From Solicoccozyma terricola (taxonomy: Eukaryota; Basidiomycota; Tremellomycetes; Filobasidiales; Piskurozymaceae), in the NCBI GenBank assembly GCA_001600875.1, contig BCLD01000005.1, forward strand, positions 1 to 42,650: a stretch of 42,650 nucleotides of DNA, given 5' to 3'. The notes beneath the pieces are model-generated. The model was not told where the DNA came from. It saw only the letters and a program-made list of their open reading frames with translations, and made no database searches. Below are positions 20,978-31,614 of the stretch, in pieces. A program made the translations under genes and the position numbers. The number at the start of each line of letters is the position of its first letter. The first letter of the stretch is position 1.

Positions 20978-22480
20978 TTACAAATTGATCACAAGCTTCT
21001 TGCCTGAGACCTTTCCAGCCTGTGCACGAAGTCTCCAATTAGTCTCCTTGCACCGTTTGCATAGTATGTAAGATCTTGGCTCACCTTCATCTCCGCTAGT
21101 CCTTTCTCGACTGCTGGCAACCCTCCCGATCTCACATCTACAGGGCTCGCTTTGAAATTTCGGTCCCTTATCAGGGATGGCAGCATGTCGGAAAACTTTG
21201 CGAGAGCTACTCTGTCTTCCGGCACAGCTGCGAAACATCCCTTTGAGGAGGGTAAACGTCTACGAAAGCCACCAAAAGCATTAGCGCGAGCCCTTGGTGT
21301 GCGCCTCCGTCCCGAACTCTCAGCTGTAACCCACCTTTCCAAATAACGTACAACTCAGGATGAACTTGATGTTGAGACCCTTTTTCTTCTTGGCAAACGG
21401 GACGCCGCGAAATAGGATGACTTATGTACCTCCAGGTGCATTGGCATCTACGAGGTCCGTACATACTGCCAAGGTGTCTCTGCCGGAGACGCAGTCTAGA
21501 GATCACGGGTGATGCCAGGATGAGCTTGGCGGATATGTTCGCCCACAACCTTCACGCGATAATGCAAACGAAAAGATAATCGGTTCAGCTCAGTCCGCGT
21601 ATGTATTGTAAAAGGAAGGAGCCCTAAGCTTCAACTGACGTCATGCGCGAAGTCGCCCCGTATCTCTTGACCAAGTCGTTGTTCTTTGGGAGCAGGAGCC
21701 GACCACCTCGAGACCCTTCATCTTAGCGAGTTGAATCGCAAACAGTCCAACGGATGATGTACCGCCACGGATGTATATCTTTCGCGACGAGGGAACACAA
21801 TGCAAGCTCGCTTAATGTAAGGGTAGGTATAATTGTAACCGATGAAGGCAAACTCACGACTCGAGACGGTTGTGCCTCCACACCATCCTGCACATCAGGC
21901 CAGGTGAAGCCCATGGTCACGAATAGAACCTGCATTGCAGTCACCGCTCCAATCCCGAATGTAGCAGCGTCCTCCAATCTGGTTTGCTCGGGAACATGCC
22001 ACGCAAGATCCGCGTCTGTTGTGAGGTATTCGGCGTAGCTACCCTTATCGGTGAAGACACCTGTCAATGCGTTCATTTACCCTCCAAGCATCATTAGCAG
22101 AGTAGCAGACTAGCAGACAGCAATCCCAAAGGTACGATCAGAATGTGAAGAACCGTCCTGAAATTCGCTCACCACCAGGTACAGCCCAGCAATTCGATCA
22201 CCGACTCTCCACCCTGCCACACCTGTACCGACCTTCTCCACCGTTCCTGAATATTCACCAGGCGAGATGTAAGCCTAGATGCATGTAGTCTGTCTGTGGC
22301 AATTTTACTGGTCACGATTTCCGCGACTGAAGGAATAACCACTTCTATCAGGAACCGGACGTACAGGATTCTGAGCGATGGAATGTGCTTTGACGAGGAC
22401 CTGATCCGTCAAGATGGTAAGGCTGGGTACACCGGAACTTGATGCGTGCGGTTTTTGTAAGCCCTCGTCGCTTTAGCTTC
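20978..22480 (-). pseudogene. MDR (zinc-type alcohol dehydrogenase-like, ToxD-type) reductase pseudogene
   Basis: Read on the minus strand the blocks run in family order: SSGVPSLTILTDQVLVKAHS near 22410, GEYSGTVEKVGTGVAGWRVG near 22220 (catalytic-domain Gly-rich segment), GSYAEYLTTDADLAWHVPEQ with EDAATFGIGAVTAMQVLF near 22040-21920, the Rossmann block GGTSSVGLFAIQLAKMKGLE near 21740, RDTLAVCTDLVDANAPGG near 21470, FAKKKKGLNIKFILSC near 21380, and VDVRSGGLPAVEKGLAEMK near 21110. A clean 65-bp intron (21020-21084) leads to the last exon AGKVSGKKLVINL and a stop at 20978. Frame changes occur near 22290, 21690, 21410 and 21330. No zinc ligands are visible, consistent with the NADPH-dependent enoyl-reductase-like branch. 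Some breaks could be unrecognised introns, but several are in mid-block. Confidence 0.8.
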
Positions 22481-23715
22481 CACAGCTCTGCTGCACTCCG
22501 CGATTCAAGTTGCTGTGTGCTTGCTCACTTTCCAGGCTGCTCTCAGGACACAATTGGCGGATTCGGGAATTGTTTTCCTAAGTAACGTGTACCTACTCAC
22601 TTGAGCAACAAAGTCCCGTCAACCGGGGCCATCACACTAGGTGTCAAACAACTAGTGGCCCTTCGCTTTGATTTGGATTTGTATGCCTCCGCCGCTAGTG
22701 GAAGGTGGAGCAGTAACCATCGTTGAAATTATATCGTATCGCACTGTTTGCCAGCCGGCGGATGGGGAACGTCTGATGATTCCTTATATACATGCAAAAC
22801 ATGAAAAGAAAACTTCACTTGATCGGCAAGAGATCGGGTGGAGATACGGAAGTTTAGAGCGGAGAGGAAGGGAGACCGGGATTTCCTGTCAAACGCCTGA
22901 GTCCGTATGGAGCAGTGAGGCCGTGGCGAACTCATGCAAACGTGTGGCAATATGGTGGCGGTAAGGAAGACTGAATAGGGTCCGTCGGAAGGCCGTATCC
23001 TTACATCCCTTTCTTTCTTGTCCGTCCGCGGACTCCAACGAACAACACACATCTCAGGAACGAGGATTCGCCGGAGTTTACCCGATGGTCAGATTTGATT
23101 TGATAGCTGGGTTGGCCATGCCAATCTCTCTGTGCTTGGGAGTCAGCGAGCCCTATTGGGATGTGAGTCTGTTACTAAATGCTTGCCGCCGGTCTGGAAG
23201 CCGTCGTCAGGTGACTATCGAGCTGGGCTCCCCGCAGGTCCGTGAAGTTGATAAATGACTTGCCGCCGGCCTCTCAGGAACATGTTCACCCGGCATCTGG
23301 TACCCGAGGAAGATGTAGTCCCTGTTGTGACAATTCCTGTGTGTCTGTGCTATAATTCAGGTAATTTTCATAATACCACTTCTCCTTCAGGTCTCGTCCC
23401 TCCCCCCTCTTTCGGCCACCCTCGCCTTCACTTTTCTATCCGCCCCCATCCTTGTTGAGTATACACGAAGCCCCGAAATCAGTGGTACCTTTTGTAGTGT
23501 GGGCCACCATAGGTGACTGGATTGCCGGCGGGAACAGCTCTGGACGCCACCTCTCCCTCCCGAGGTGGGTCACCATGGGTGGTATTGGTTTGTGTGGGGA
23601 TGATTGTTCATGCTCGTTTTAGCTTGCCGCGAAATGGCTATATGAACAGACGCTTGTCTCGACGAATATCCCTATTTCCTTTCCAACACCATTGCCTCTG
23701 AGACTCGGTAGTAAA
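22481..23715. other. Upstream region of the truncated sugar transporter, no gene recognised
   Basis: Open frames are short. A TATA-like ttatatac lies near 22785 and an ATG-led hydrophobic frame near 23083 (MVRFDLIAGLAMPISLCLG) ends quickly in a GT-rich stretch; it could be a relic exon encoding a signal peptide. Nothing firmer can be said. Confidence 0.35.
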
Positions 23716-24613
23716 ATGGCACCTACGCTGGCTATTTTCCTCGGTGCTTTCGCGTCATTCTCAGGATGCCTGTGAGTAAGATACATGCGGTCTTGTTTTG
23801 TCCAGGACTCACAATCTACTATCCCCCTTTTGTAGGTTCGGGTATGACACTGGTTACATCTCGGGTTGCAAGGAGATGGCGTAATTCTTGTTGATTGTGC
23901 TCCCGCCGCTTCGCCTCTGACCACTCCCTCTGTTGGACAGCTCCTTCCAACAAGCTTTCGGTACCATGGGCCCAGATGGGACCTACGCTCTATCGACCGG
24001 CACTCAGTCCCTGTTGACATCCATTCTTTCTATTGGTAAGTTTTTTTCTCAAAACAAACAGCCCCTGCCCCCGTTGATTCGCCTTTCACTCAGGTACCTG
24101 CGTCGGCGCACTCTTTGCTGGCATGCTCGGCGACAAAGTCGGTCGTCGTTACGCCATCATTATCTACATTGGACTTTTTTGCATCGGTGTGCCGTTGCAG
24201 ACGGCCGTCAAGAATGTGGCCGGTTTCTCGGTGTGAGTCTTTTCAGAGTGCACTCTGGACTGACTTGGCTAAACGATGCTTATAGGGGACGAGTTTTCGC
24301 CGGACTTGGTGTCGGGGCACGTCCTGTCTAGTTCCGTTATATCGTGAGAATGTGTGCTAGGTGTGGAGGGGGATAGATGACGAGCTGAGACGAGACCTTG
24401 GCGGTTTATAGAGGCTGAAAGTGCTCCCAAGCGTATGAGAGGTGCCATTGTTGCTGCCTATCAGTTCTTTATCACCGGTAAGTGATATCATTTCATCCAT
24501 CGGCCCGTCTTCCAAGAAAGCTAGCTTACACTCCCCTCGAATTGCAGTGGGTCTGCTTGTCGCATCCATCGTCGTCAATGCCACCAAGAACTTCGAGGGC
24601 TACAAGAGTTGAT
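23716..24613 (+). pseudogene. Sugar transporter (MFS) N-terminal half, truncated by a Copia fragment
   Basis: Seven exon pieces (23716-23771, 23836-23880, 23941-24035, 24094-24232, 24286-24343, 24412-24477, 24548 onward) encode the first five membrane segments of a fungal sugar transporter. Motifs are LFGYDTGYISG in TM1, LFAGMLGDKVGRR (the loop 2-3 GxxxD(K/R)xGRR signature), FSVGRVFAGLGVG, and APKRMRGAIVAAYQFFITVG. The copy ends with LVASIVVNATKNFEG and passes into Copia gag. One G appears missing in the run at about 24313-24316, which puts a stop after LGVGARPV; with the usual family sequence the frame would continue. All introns are 54-70 bp. Neither TM6 nor anything after it follows. A C-terminal half of a sugar transporter lies 8 kb away on the other strand. 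Confidence 0.85.
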
Positions 24614-26527
24614 GAAAGCGATATGGAACCATTCAGGACTGCCAGAGCAATGGCTGCACGTTCAGTCCGTGCTGGTTCGGCTCCTCCAACAGCAACAGAA
24701 AGAATTCCAGACACTGATTTCACAGTGGAACAGTTGGAAGAGTGGAGGAAGTGGCAGAAGCGAGAAGAAAAGGTACAGGGAGTGATCCGGACAACGGTCA
24801 CTGATGGGATTGTTATCGATATTCTGGATATGAATTCGGCAAAGCAAATGTGGGACTACATACTGGCAACACATCAGCTCGATAGTCCTGAGGAGCAAGC
24901 ACAAGTAAGGGATGCCTTGGCAACCATCCGGCTCAAGGACGATCCTTCGGCAGAGGAGATGGAGATACATCTTGAACGATTTAACTCTCTTCTACTGCGC
25001 GCAAGGACGGCAAGTCTCAAGATTAATGAGGCGGAAAGGGTTGAACGATTCTTGGCAACGCTGCCAAAGGCTCTTGCCATGCTGCGACTTCAATTCCGAT
25101 TGGCAGATCCGATCAGGAAGACATGGCTTAAAGTCACAAAGCAATACAACCTTGAAGCGGCCGATAGAAATCGTCCATCAGGAACAGGGAGCCAAACAGG
25201 TTTTGCTCTTTTATCAAAGACAAAAACGAAAGGCCAAACATCGACATTCCGCAAGAGGAATGTGGCACATGAAGAGTGTTGGAACTGTCACAAGACTGGC
25301 CATTTCGCTCGAGACTGTTGGGCACCCAAGAATGATGCAAACAACAAGAAATTTGAGCGATCTAAGCAGAGGTTTCGAAGGCCCAAGCCAAAGAACTATC
25401 AGCAAGAAGAGGCAAGCTCAGACAAAGGCGATGCCATGGCCACTCAGAGTGAAGATACGGTGGCATGGGCATGTACTGTCTTCAACAAATCAATGCCAAC
25501 CCCGTCGAAATGGCTCTGGGATGAAGATTATGGCATGACAAGCAATGCCAAGGACGAACATGAAGAGGATCAGTGTGATGCATCACAAGAATCAGCGATA
25601 CATCAACGGAACACACAGGCGATGACTGCCATGGAAGGGGCCACTCCCATTCCAACTGCACTTCACATTATGATTAAACCAACAGAACTTGAGTGGATCA
25701 TTGACAGTGGAGCAACCCATCATATGATACCATTGCGACAAGCATTGACCAACATCTCATCACTCAACAAAGCAATCGCTTTCTCTACTGCATCAAAAAC
25801 ATCAATGATTGCAAGAGAAAAAGGAGATATGAAAGTGAAGATGGCTTCCGGACGCATTCTGACAATCACAGACGTTCACTATGTCCCTGAATTGCGGGTC
25901 AATCTTCTGTCTCCAAGCAGGATGATGCGACATGGATGGAAGGTCAATATAACGGACACAGAAGGCTCTTTATCACGCAACAAAGAACGAGTGTCAATAC
26001 AAAGACAGGGCGATCTCTGGACGATCCGTCTCGGCAAGAATCAAGCAAAGGCAATGCTAACTGGACCTCTAGTTAAATCAAGGACACCTTTGGAGGCTGA
26101 ACATCAACGATTAGGCCATATTGGGCGATCGAAATTGCTCGACCTTGCAAGAGAAGGAAAGCTATCCATAAGCAGCAAAACAGCTGAGTCTGATCGCTTC
26201 AGAATCACATATTGCGATGTCTGTCAACAACAGAAGATGCCAAGATACCCCAAGAGTGGCAACAGCCCTCGAGCAAAAAGGAATGGCGAATATTATTCAT
26301 GCCGATATTGCTGGGCCCTTCACACCATCACTCAATGGTTATGATCATTTTCTGGCGATGATTGATGACTTCTCAAATGTGTGTGGAATCGTTCCAATGG
26401 TTGGTCGGAAACCTGCATTAGAAGCACTCAAGGATTTTGTTGTCAAAGTGGAACGACAACTAGGCGAGAAGGTACGCTTTATTCGAACAGATAACGGTAC
26501 GGAATTTGTGAAAGCAGAAGCGGAACG
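24610..26527 (+). mobile_element. Copia gag-protease-integrase fragment
   Basis: A long frame holds, in order: a gag capsid (TVEQLEEWRKWQKREEK, AKQMWDYILATHQL, ERFLATLPKAL), a zinc knuckle CWNCHKTGHFARDC (C-x2-C-x4-H-x4-C, about 25279-25320), an aspartic protease active site EWIIDSGATHHMIPLRQ (about 25689-25740), and the GAG-pre-integrase block HQRLGHIGRSKLLDLA with CDVCQQQKMPRYPK (zinc-binding). A frame change near 26275, in an A5 run, precedes the integrase core IIHADIAGPFTPS and FIRTDNGTEFVKAEAE, with the first two catalytic Asp. The copy stops there. The left end lies inside the transporter gene; no 5' LTR or primer-binding site is visible. Confidence 0.92.
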
Positions 26528-26925
26528 TTCTGGAAGCTTGCTATTGGGACGTTGCCTTCTCACATTGACGCTTTGACGGACCAGACCGGTGACGGTATTG
26601 ATGCCGCCCAGTCCTCACAAAGAGACGCGGAAGTGGTGCTCTCTGGGAAATTCAGCCTATGATGAACACCGAAGGCAAAAGGTCAGTTGCCTACTGATAT
26701 ACTTAATGAGAATACTGTGAGGTCCTACTCCACCTCTACATAAAGGGAGAAGGAGGGATGTGGCTAGCCGATGAGCAGTGTCCGGTCGTGAATTTGGAGA
26801 CGTTCATGTGAGTCCCTTCGCTGCTCGAAGGGCAGAGCCTTGAGCGAGCGGAAGAGTTGTGGGAAAATGACGGATGTAACAAGTCCCGCGACTGAAGAGC
26901 TGCTTCGGCCACGACATGGGTGGAA
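26528..26925. other. Spacer between two Copia-derived pieces
   Basis: No open frame with motifs. It does not match the transporter downstream of TM5, so the Copia fragment is not a simple insertion with the rest of the gene on the other side. Confidence 0.4.
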
Positions 26926-27079
26926 TGTTGTTCGACAAAGGTTGCAGACAGGTGAAAGTATTGGATATGGGTGCTTCTTCAATACAACGACGATCTCTAG
27001 CTCGCTTACCCTGACTATATAGATGCAGGAGCGGTTTTAGAACAACAGAGAAGTCGCTACCCTTCTGCCTAAGTCAACA
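26926..27079 (-). repeat. Partial inverted Copia LTR (L4), 3' half
   Basis: Read on the minus strand it matches the last ~155 bp of L1, up to and including the CAACA end (TGTTG at 26926). It includes ctatatag and the conserved cgagctagagattgtcgttg-type block. The 5' half is absent. Confidence 0.8.
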
Positions 27080-27259
27080 TATTATGTGATACGTTGAGCC
27101 TTCGGTGATTATTGGACAGCTGCTTCCTAACATCTCATTAGACCTTCTCCATGCAAGCTGCAGCAATTCATGCACGCGAGTAAGAATTCGAAGTGTCACG
27201 GATTCCCGTATGCCTTCACAGCCACACACAACAAATTAAAGCTTGAGCATTAAGTCAGA

Positions 27260-27350
27260 AGCTGGGCAAAGAGAATTATGTCAAAGGTCGCCAATCACCG
27301 TCAATGGCTTGAATCCTGGACCCGTCGAGACAGACATGTTCAATGACGTG
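27260..27350 (+). pseudogene. Short fragment of a short-chain dehydrogenase
   Basis: In one frame the stretch reads VRSWAKR, and one base on, SPITVNGLNPGPVETDMFND. The second block is the family segment after the active site (VNxxxPGPVxTxM). A frame change lies between them, and there is no cofactor motif or Y-x3-K nearby. It is a relic unrelated in position to the intact SDR at 19603-20564. Confidence 0.65.
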
Positions 27351-28276
27351 AGCAGAGTGTCGGAATCCCTTTCGATAAATCTATTTGAACCGTTCGTCGG
27401 CGCTTGGGGAGAGACGAACGGACGCTTGGGGGTTCACAGGGTCCAGGAAGGACGAGGTTAGATGGGAGACGTGGGGAGTAGGAGGTGGACTAGTCGACAT
27501 CAGACGATGAGGTAAACGGCGACAGTGACACCTCTGAACCGTGTCAACGCCGAAAAGTAAACACCGGTCAACCATCCCCGTCTAAGTACTTCACGTGCCA
27601 CGTGATCGGCTGGCCGGTCCCTGGCGAGACCTTACGTCATCATCAACCAGTGGGGGACACGACACCAGAGGAGACCACCACCTACATTCTCGAATCTCTC
27701 TACGAATTCCGTCCCTACTGACCCACCAGCTTCCAACCGATTATCCTCTCACTGCCTGTCCGACGTTGGAAACTCTGATCCGACATCGATATCGTGATCG
27801 AGATCCTCTCGTGAGTAGTCTTGATTGCCACTTTATCTAGCTAGATGGTCGCAGCTGATCGATGGAATCTACTTGCGCACAAACACAAACAGGAGGAACT
27901 GTCTCCCGCTGGGAGGGCTAGGATGGAAGCACCTGCTTCCTCAATGGCTGCGACGAGCGTGACTCCGGGTGCGGGACATAGTACGGCGAAGAATGAGAAG
28001 TTGAGGAAGCAGTTTCTGAGTAAAGAGAGGATTGAAGCTTCGCCAAGTGACCGTGAACCAGTTGAGGTGGTGGGGGATCAGTTGGAGCCGGTGGCGAATG
28101 GTGAGTTGAACGTCGTGAACTCACATCCATATCATGCCTAGAGAAGGGCGAACGGAGAATGTTGATGGGTTGATGTATTTATGATACATAGGATGTACGG
28201 ATATCCGCTCCATGATCCATTCCTCCTTTCAATACGTTGTCCATTATCTGGTGACCGATATAATCGAAATCTTCCC
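27351..28276. other. Region downstream of the MFS gene with one small open frame
   Basis: A plus-strand frame of 98 codons (27845-28141) starts with ATG and is charged (NEKLRKQFLSKERIEASPSD), but no family is recognised and it might be part of a longer unknown gene. The rest holds no recognisable gene. It overlaps the expected 3' UTR of the minus-strand MFS gene. Confidence 0.35.
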
Positions 28277-29805
28277 TCATGACACTGCCTGTGCCCTCGT
28301 AAAGAAATACAACATCGCCACATCATAGAACCCTTGTAACACCCCCGCAATTGCGAAACTTAGCCGTATTTTCCCGTGACTTGCCAGCCAACCCGTTACT
28401 GTCGGGCCCCCACTTTGTGAGAGCATCTTGACAACATTGATAATTCCCATGACGGCCGTTCGCTCTTCTGCAGAGACGTATGACGATAGGAAAGCAGTGC
28501 GAGGGGCAATGTCCATCTGTGGTCGCAACGCAGTCCGTCGGCCACATCACCAAAAGCAGCAACATAGCTGCGCCACTCACCTTAGTCGTACAGAAAACGG
28601 CAATCAAAAGCGCCCTAGCGAGTTCAAAGTTGGATGGGAACGGAACAAGCGCCAGTACGATCGCGGAAGGAAGATGAGTGAAGGCCATGGTTTTGATATT
28701 CCCTATACGTCGTGCAAGAGACCCTGCGACAATGTTGGAAATAGCCGCAACCAGCGATGTGGTAAAGAACGTGTTCCCAAGAGTGCCTTCGTCGATGTGG
28801 AATTTCTCGGTGAAAAAGTAGACGATGATGGTACTGTTGAAGGCAGGACTTGTCAGCTTGCGAGAGCTCATAACCAGCAATTAGACTACTGACACTGGTA
28901 CCAATCCACCAGCCAGATTGTCCACCCCGAACAACCCAGACAATAACCACACCTTCTTCTTCGTCTCCGACGAAAGATTCAACGTTTTACCCTTTGCTTC
29001 TTCCACCTCCACCTCCTCCTCCCCCTGCCCAGCATCCTCCTCTTGCATCTCAAGCATCCATTCCTCTTCACTCGACCTCAGCTTCTTCTGTACCTCCACC
29101 TTCTCCGACAACCCCATCGTCAAAAGACTATTCACCAAGCCGGCCGACGAATAAACAGAGAACATGAACCGGTAAGAACCGATTGGTGTCCATCCCAGGT
29201 GCTGTTGTAGGGAGTGTGTGATCCAGCCGCCGGACAAACTGCCCAGAGCAAGCGCAAGGCCCGATAACGTCAGGTACCAAGCAAAGATGGTGCTCCGATT
29301 GTCGACGTCGGAGAGTTGGGCGAGGATTGATTCTTCGATGGGTCTGAATGGGCCGATTTCGTTGCCGCTACAGGGAGGTGGAGGTTATAAGCATCGGCTA
29401 GCTTGCATTTTAGATTGGACGTCTCTACCTTGGCGTAATGACCCCAATCATCGCAGCTAACAGCAACACCAGGTAGCTTTCCGACAGAGCGAATACCAAT
29501 CCACTGCTGATCATCAACAGGGACCCTACCAATAACACCTTCGCTCTTCCCAGTCTGTCGGCATAGAGCGTGAGTACTAACGATGCCCCTGCATCGCCTA
29601 ACAGGGTCAACGTCATGAACAACCCCAGTTGAAAGTCGGAAAAGGCAAGGGCTTTGAGGAATGCCGTCAATACGATTGAGGACTGGCCGTAGACGAGGAG
29701 CCGTACAGCTCTCTGAAGGATGAGGATGTAGACATCTCGAGGCGATAGTAAGAAGATTGAGAGGCCTAATTCGTCGAAGACCTTGATTAAAATGATATGC
29801 ACCAT
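28277..29805 (-). CDS. Major facilitator superfamily transporter, four exons, intact
   Basis: Exons (minus strand) 29805-29429, 29367-28894, 28833-28581 and 28516-28277 join in phase to 447 residues. TM1-4 blocks include SPRDVYILILQRAVRLLVYG, FSDFQLGLFMTLTLLGDAG and LYADRLGRAKVLLVG (loop 2-3 motif A variant). Across intron 1 comes PSGNEIGPFRPIEESILAQL, characteristic of a fungal MFS family of unknown substrate. A long acidic central loop (about 28960-29100, with EEEVEVEEAKGK) is rich in Glu. The C-half has FHIDEGTLGNTFFTTS, MDIAPRTAF and ERTAVMGIINVVKMLSQSGG. Introns are 60-64 bp, one with a GTCAGT donor. A hydrophobic protein of about 12 segments fits the plasma or an organelle membrane. The start at 29805 is chosen because it leads straight into the first conserved block; an additional upstream exon cannot be excluded. 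Confidence 0.88.
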
Positions 29806-30737
29806 AGTTTGCCTAGTGGTTGACACCGATGAGATCGTCACCCCTGAGGTCCTAGTCAAAGTAAAGCACAATTTAACCGGACAACGCCGGTTGGTACCGG
29901 CTTGGGATGCCGGGTTGTTCTTTTGAAGGGCGTATATATGAGAAATCGCGCCATAATAGAGCAGATCTCTCATGCCATGTAACCCCACGCCTTCGAGACG
30001 ACTCTTAGATACACACGACGGACCCTTCGAGGACAGAGCATTACTCAACGTGACGGACGTTCATTTCCTCACGGCAGCCAGGCTTTACCATCGACCGCCG
30101 TTAGGGCAATGTGTGGAGAAAAATGCCCCAGGTCGAAAAACCATTCAGACTATCCCTTCGTGCCAGGCCATTGCCTCACCTATCTTCAACGATCGGGATA
30201 CCTTTGCAATCGATGTCTATCATGGTGGATCCCGACCGAAGAGAAATCTGATCAGGCCAGTACATGACGGAGGGAAGTGGCGAGAGTGGGTGGTAAGAGC
30301 AACCGATGATCCGCTGTTCATTGTGCACATTGATGACGATTCTTTGAAACTGAGGAACTCCAGAAGGAGGATATGTTGAAGGTGAAGAAGCAGGAGAACC
30401 TAGGAAGTAGAATCATTTGGAAATCAGCGAATAAATTTGCAACCTCGGCCAACATTCTGAGGCAATCTCAACATCACATCATCCCGACATCACCATCCCG
30501 CAAATGACATCTATCACTGAGATACCCTGCGGCCTTGCGCCACTCTGACGGAAACCTCTTCCTCATGCGACCTTTCAGAATACATATAACAGCAGAGAGG
30601 TGCTTCCAGTGTATTGCCCAGAGGCGCTCCACCTTCTCAATCGCACATAACTCCTCTTCCTCTCCACCTGCAACGGCGAGACTCACATGAACAATAACAA
30701 TCGTGGCGGCGTTCCGGGATTTGTGGGGGTATGCTCT
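29806..30737. other. Upstream of the MFS gene, no gene recognised
   Basis: Presumed MFS promoter on the left part. A plus-strand frame of 135 codons (29972-30379) and minus frames near 30500-30880 show no motif. Confidence 0.35.
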
Positions 30738-30822
30738 GTTGGAAGTGGCGAATAATGTGCTATGGTTGATGCCGAAGTATAGCATTACAATGCATGGCAG
30801 TGCATGGCACTGCAGCATAGCA
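30738..30822 (-). repeat. Interspersed short repeat, copy 3 (extended)
   Basis: Minus-strand sequence includes tgccatgcactgccatgcat, then taatgctatacttcggcatc and ends cacttccaaca. It combines the left block found in copy 2 (18919) and the right block nearly identical to copy 1 (10513), so it is the most complete copy. Confidence 0.7.
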
Positions 30823-31320
30823 AAGAATGCAGGTGGCAAAGACCTTTGTTCCAATGTTGCAAGAGCACTATATAGGTCGACCACTTCTGGTCAAGCTCGT
30901 TGTAAAACAGAAAGAGAACAACGAGAAATAGCCAGTCATTCACCACAAGTAGCGTAGAGATGGTTTTGGGACGCGACTTCGGATTCCAGCGGGCGATTCA
31001 GGTCGTGCAAAATGATGGGTCGATGGGAATGTCTCAAGAGAGGGTGAACGACGCCGGAAGAGGACAACGAGCCAGCACGAGGATGTCCTCGAAGCATTGT
31101 CAATGAAAGCCGCGCTTGTGACCGGTCCTAAGTCCGGCGAAACGAGGCGTACTTACGGGATCTGAAGTAAGTTGCCCACCTCATCCTCCTATCCTCACTA
31201 CCCTCTCCACTGACTCCGCAGACGAATGACCAAACGACGGAACATTAGACGAGAACGAAATGAATCGAGGCTTTAAGCCTCCCCAATCTTGATTACACAT
31301 TAGGGTGAGATCTGCCCTGC
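30823..31320. other. No gene recognised
   Basis: No motif-bearing frame. If the next feature is a real 3' LTR, the right part might be decayed retroelement coding sequence, but I cannot see pol motifs. Confidence 0.35.
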
Positions 31321-31614
31321 GAGGGGGGGTGTTGAATATCAGCACTCTTCACGTGTCTAGGTTATCATGGCAACGTGGCGTCCATGTCAACTGCTTTACT
31401 CGCCTCACAACCAAATGGGCTCTCTTCTCTTCAACATCACTATAGTTGCTGAGGCAGAGATCCCCGGTAGGCTCTCTTGTAACTACTCTCTTAAATGAAC
31501 ATCACTATAGTTGCTGAGGCAGAGATCCCAGTCCATTCCTCTTAACAAATCCAACGCCGGTGGTGGAAGTGAGAGGAAGCTCCTGCTTGTTACTCCCTTT
31601 GCTTTCGCTCAACA
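31321..31614 (+). repeat. Candidate 3' LTR of a second Copia-like family
   Basis: A polypurine tract (gaggggggg, 31321-31329) precedes TGTTGA at 31330. A matching inverted end TCAACA lies at 31609-31614, giving a 285-bp candidate LTR; an alternative TCAACA end occurs at 31431-31436. The internal sequence differs from the L1-L4 family. The polypurine tract and LTR edge read RGGVLNIS, like RGGVLNR at the other family's edge. Confidence 0.5.
31433..31529 (+). repeat. 32-bp direct repeat inside the candidate LTR
   Basis: The sequence beginning aacatcactatagttgctga occurs at 31433-31464 and again, identical, at 31498-31529, a period of 65 bp. A duplicated ctatag core may be a promoter element. 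Confidence 0.85.
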
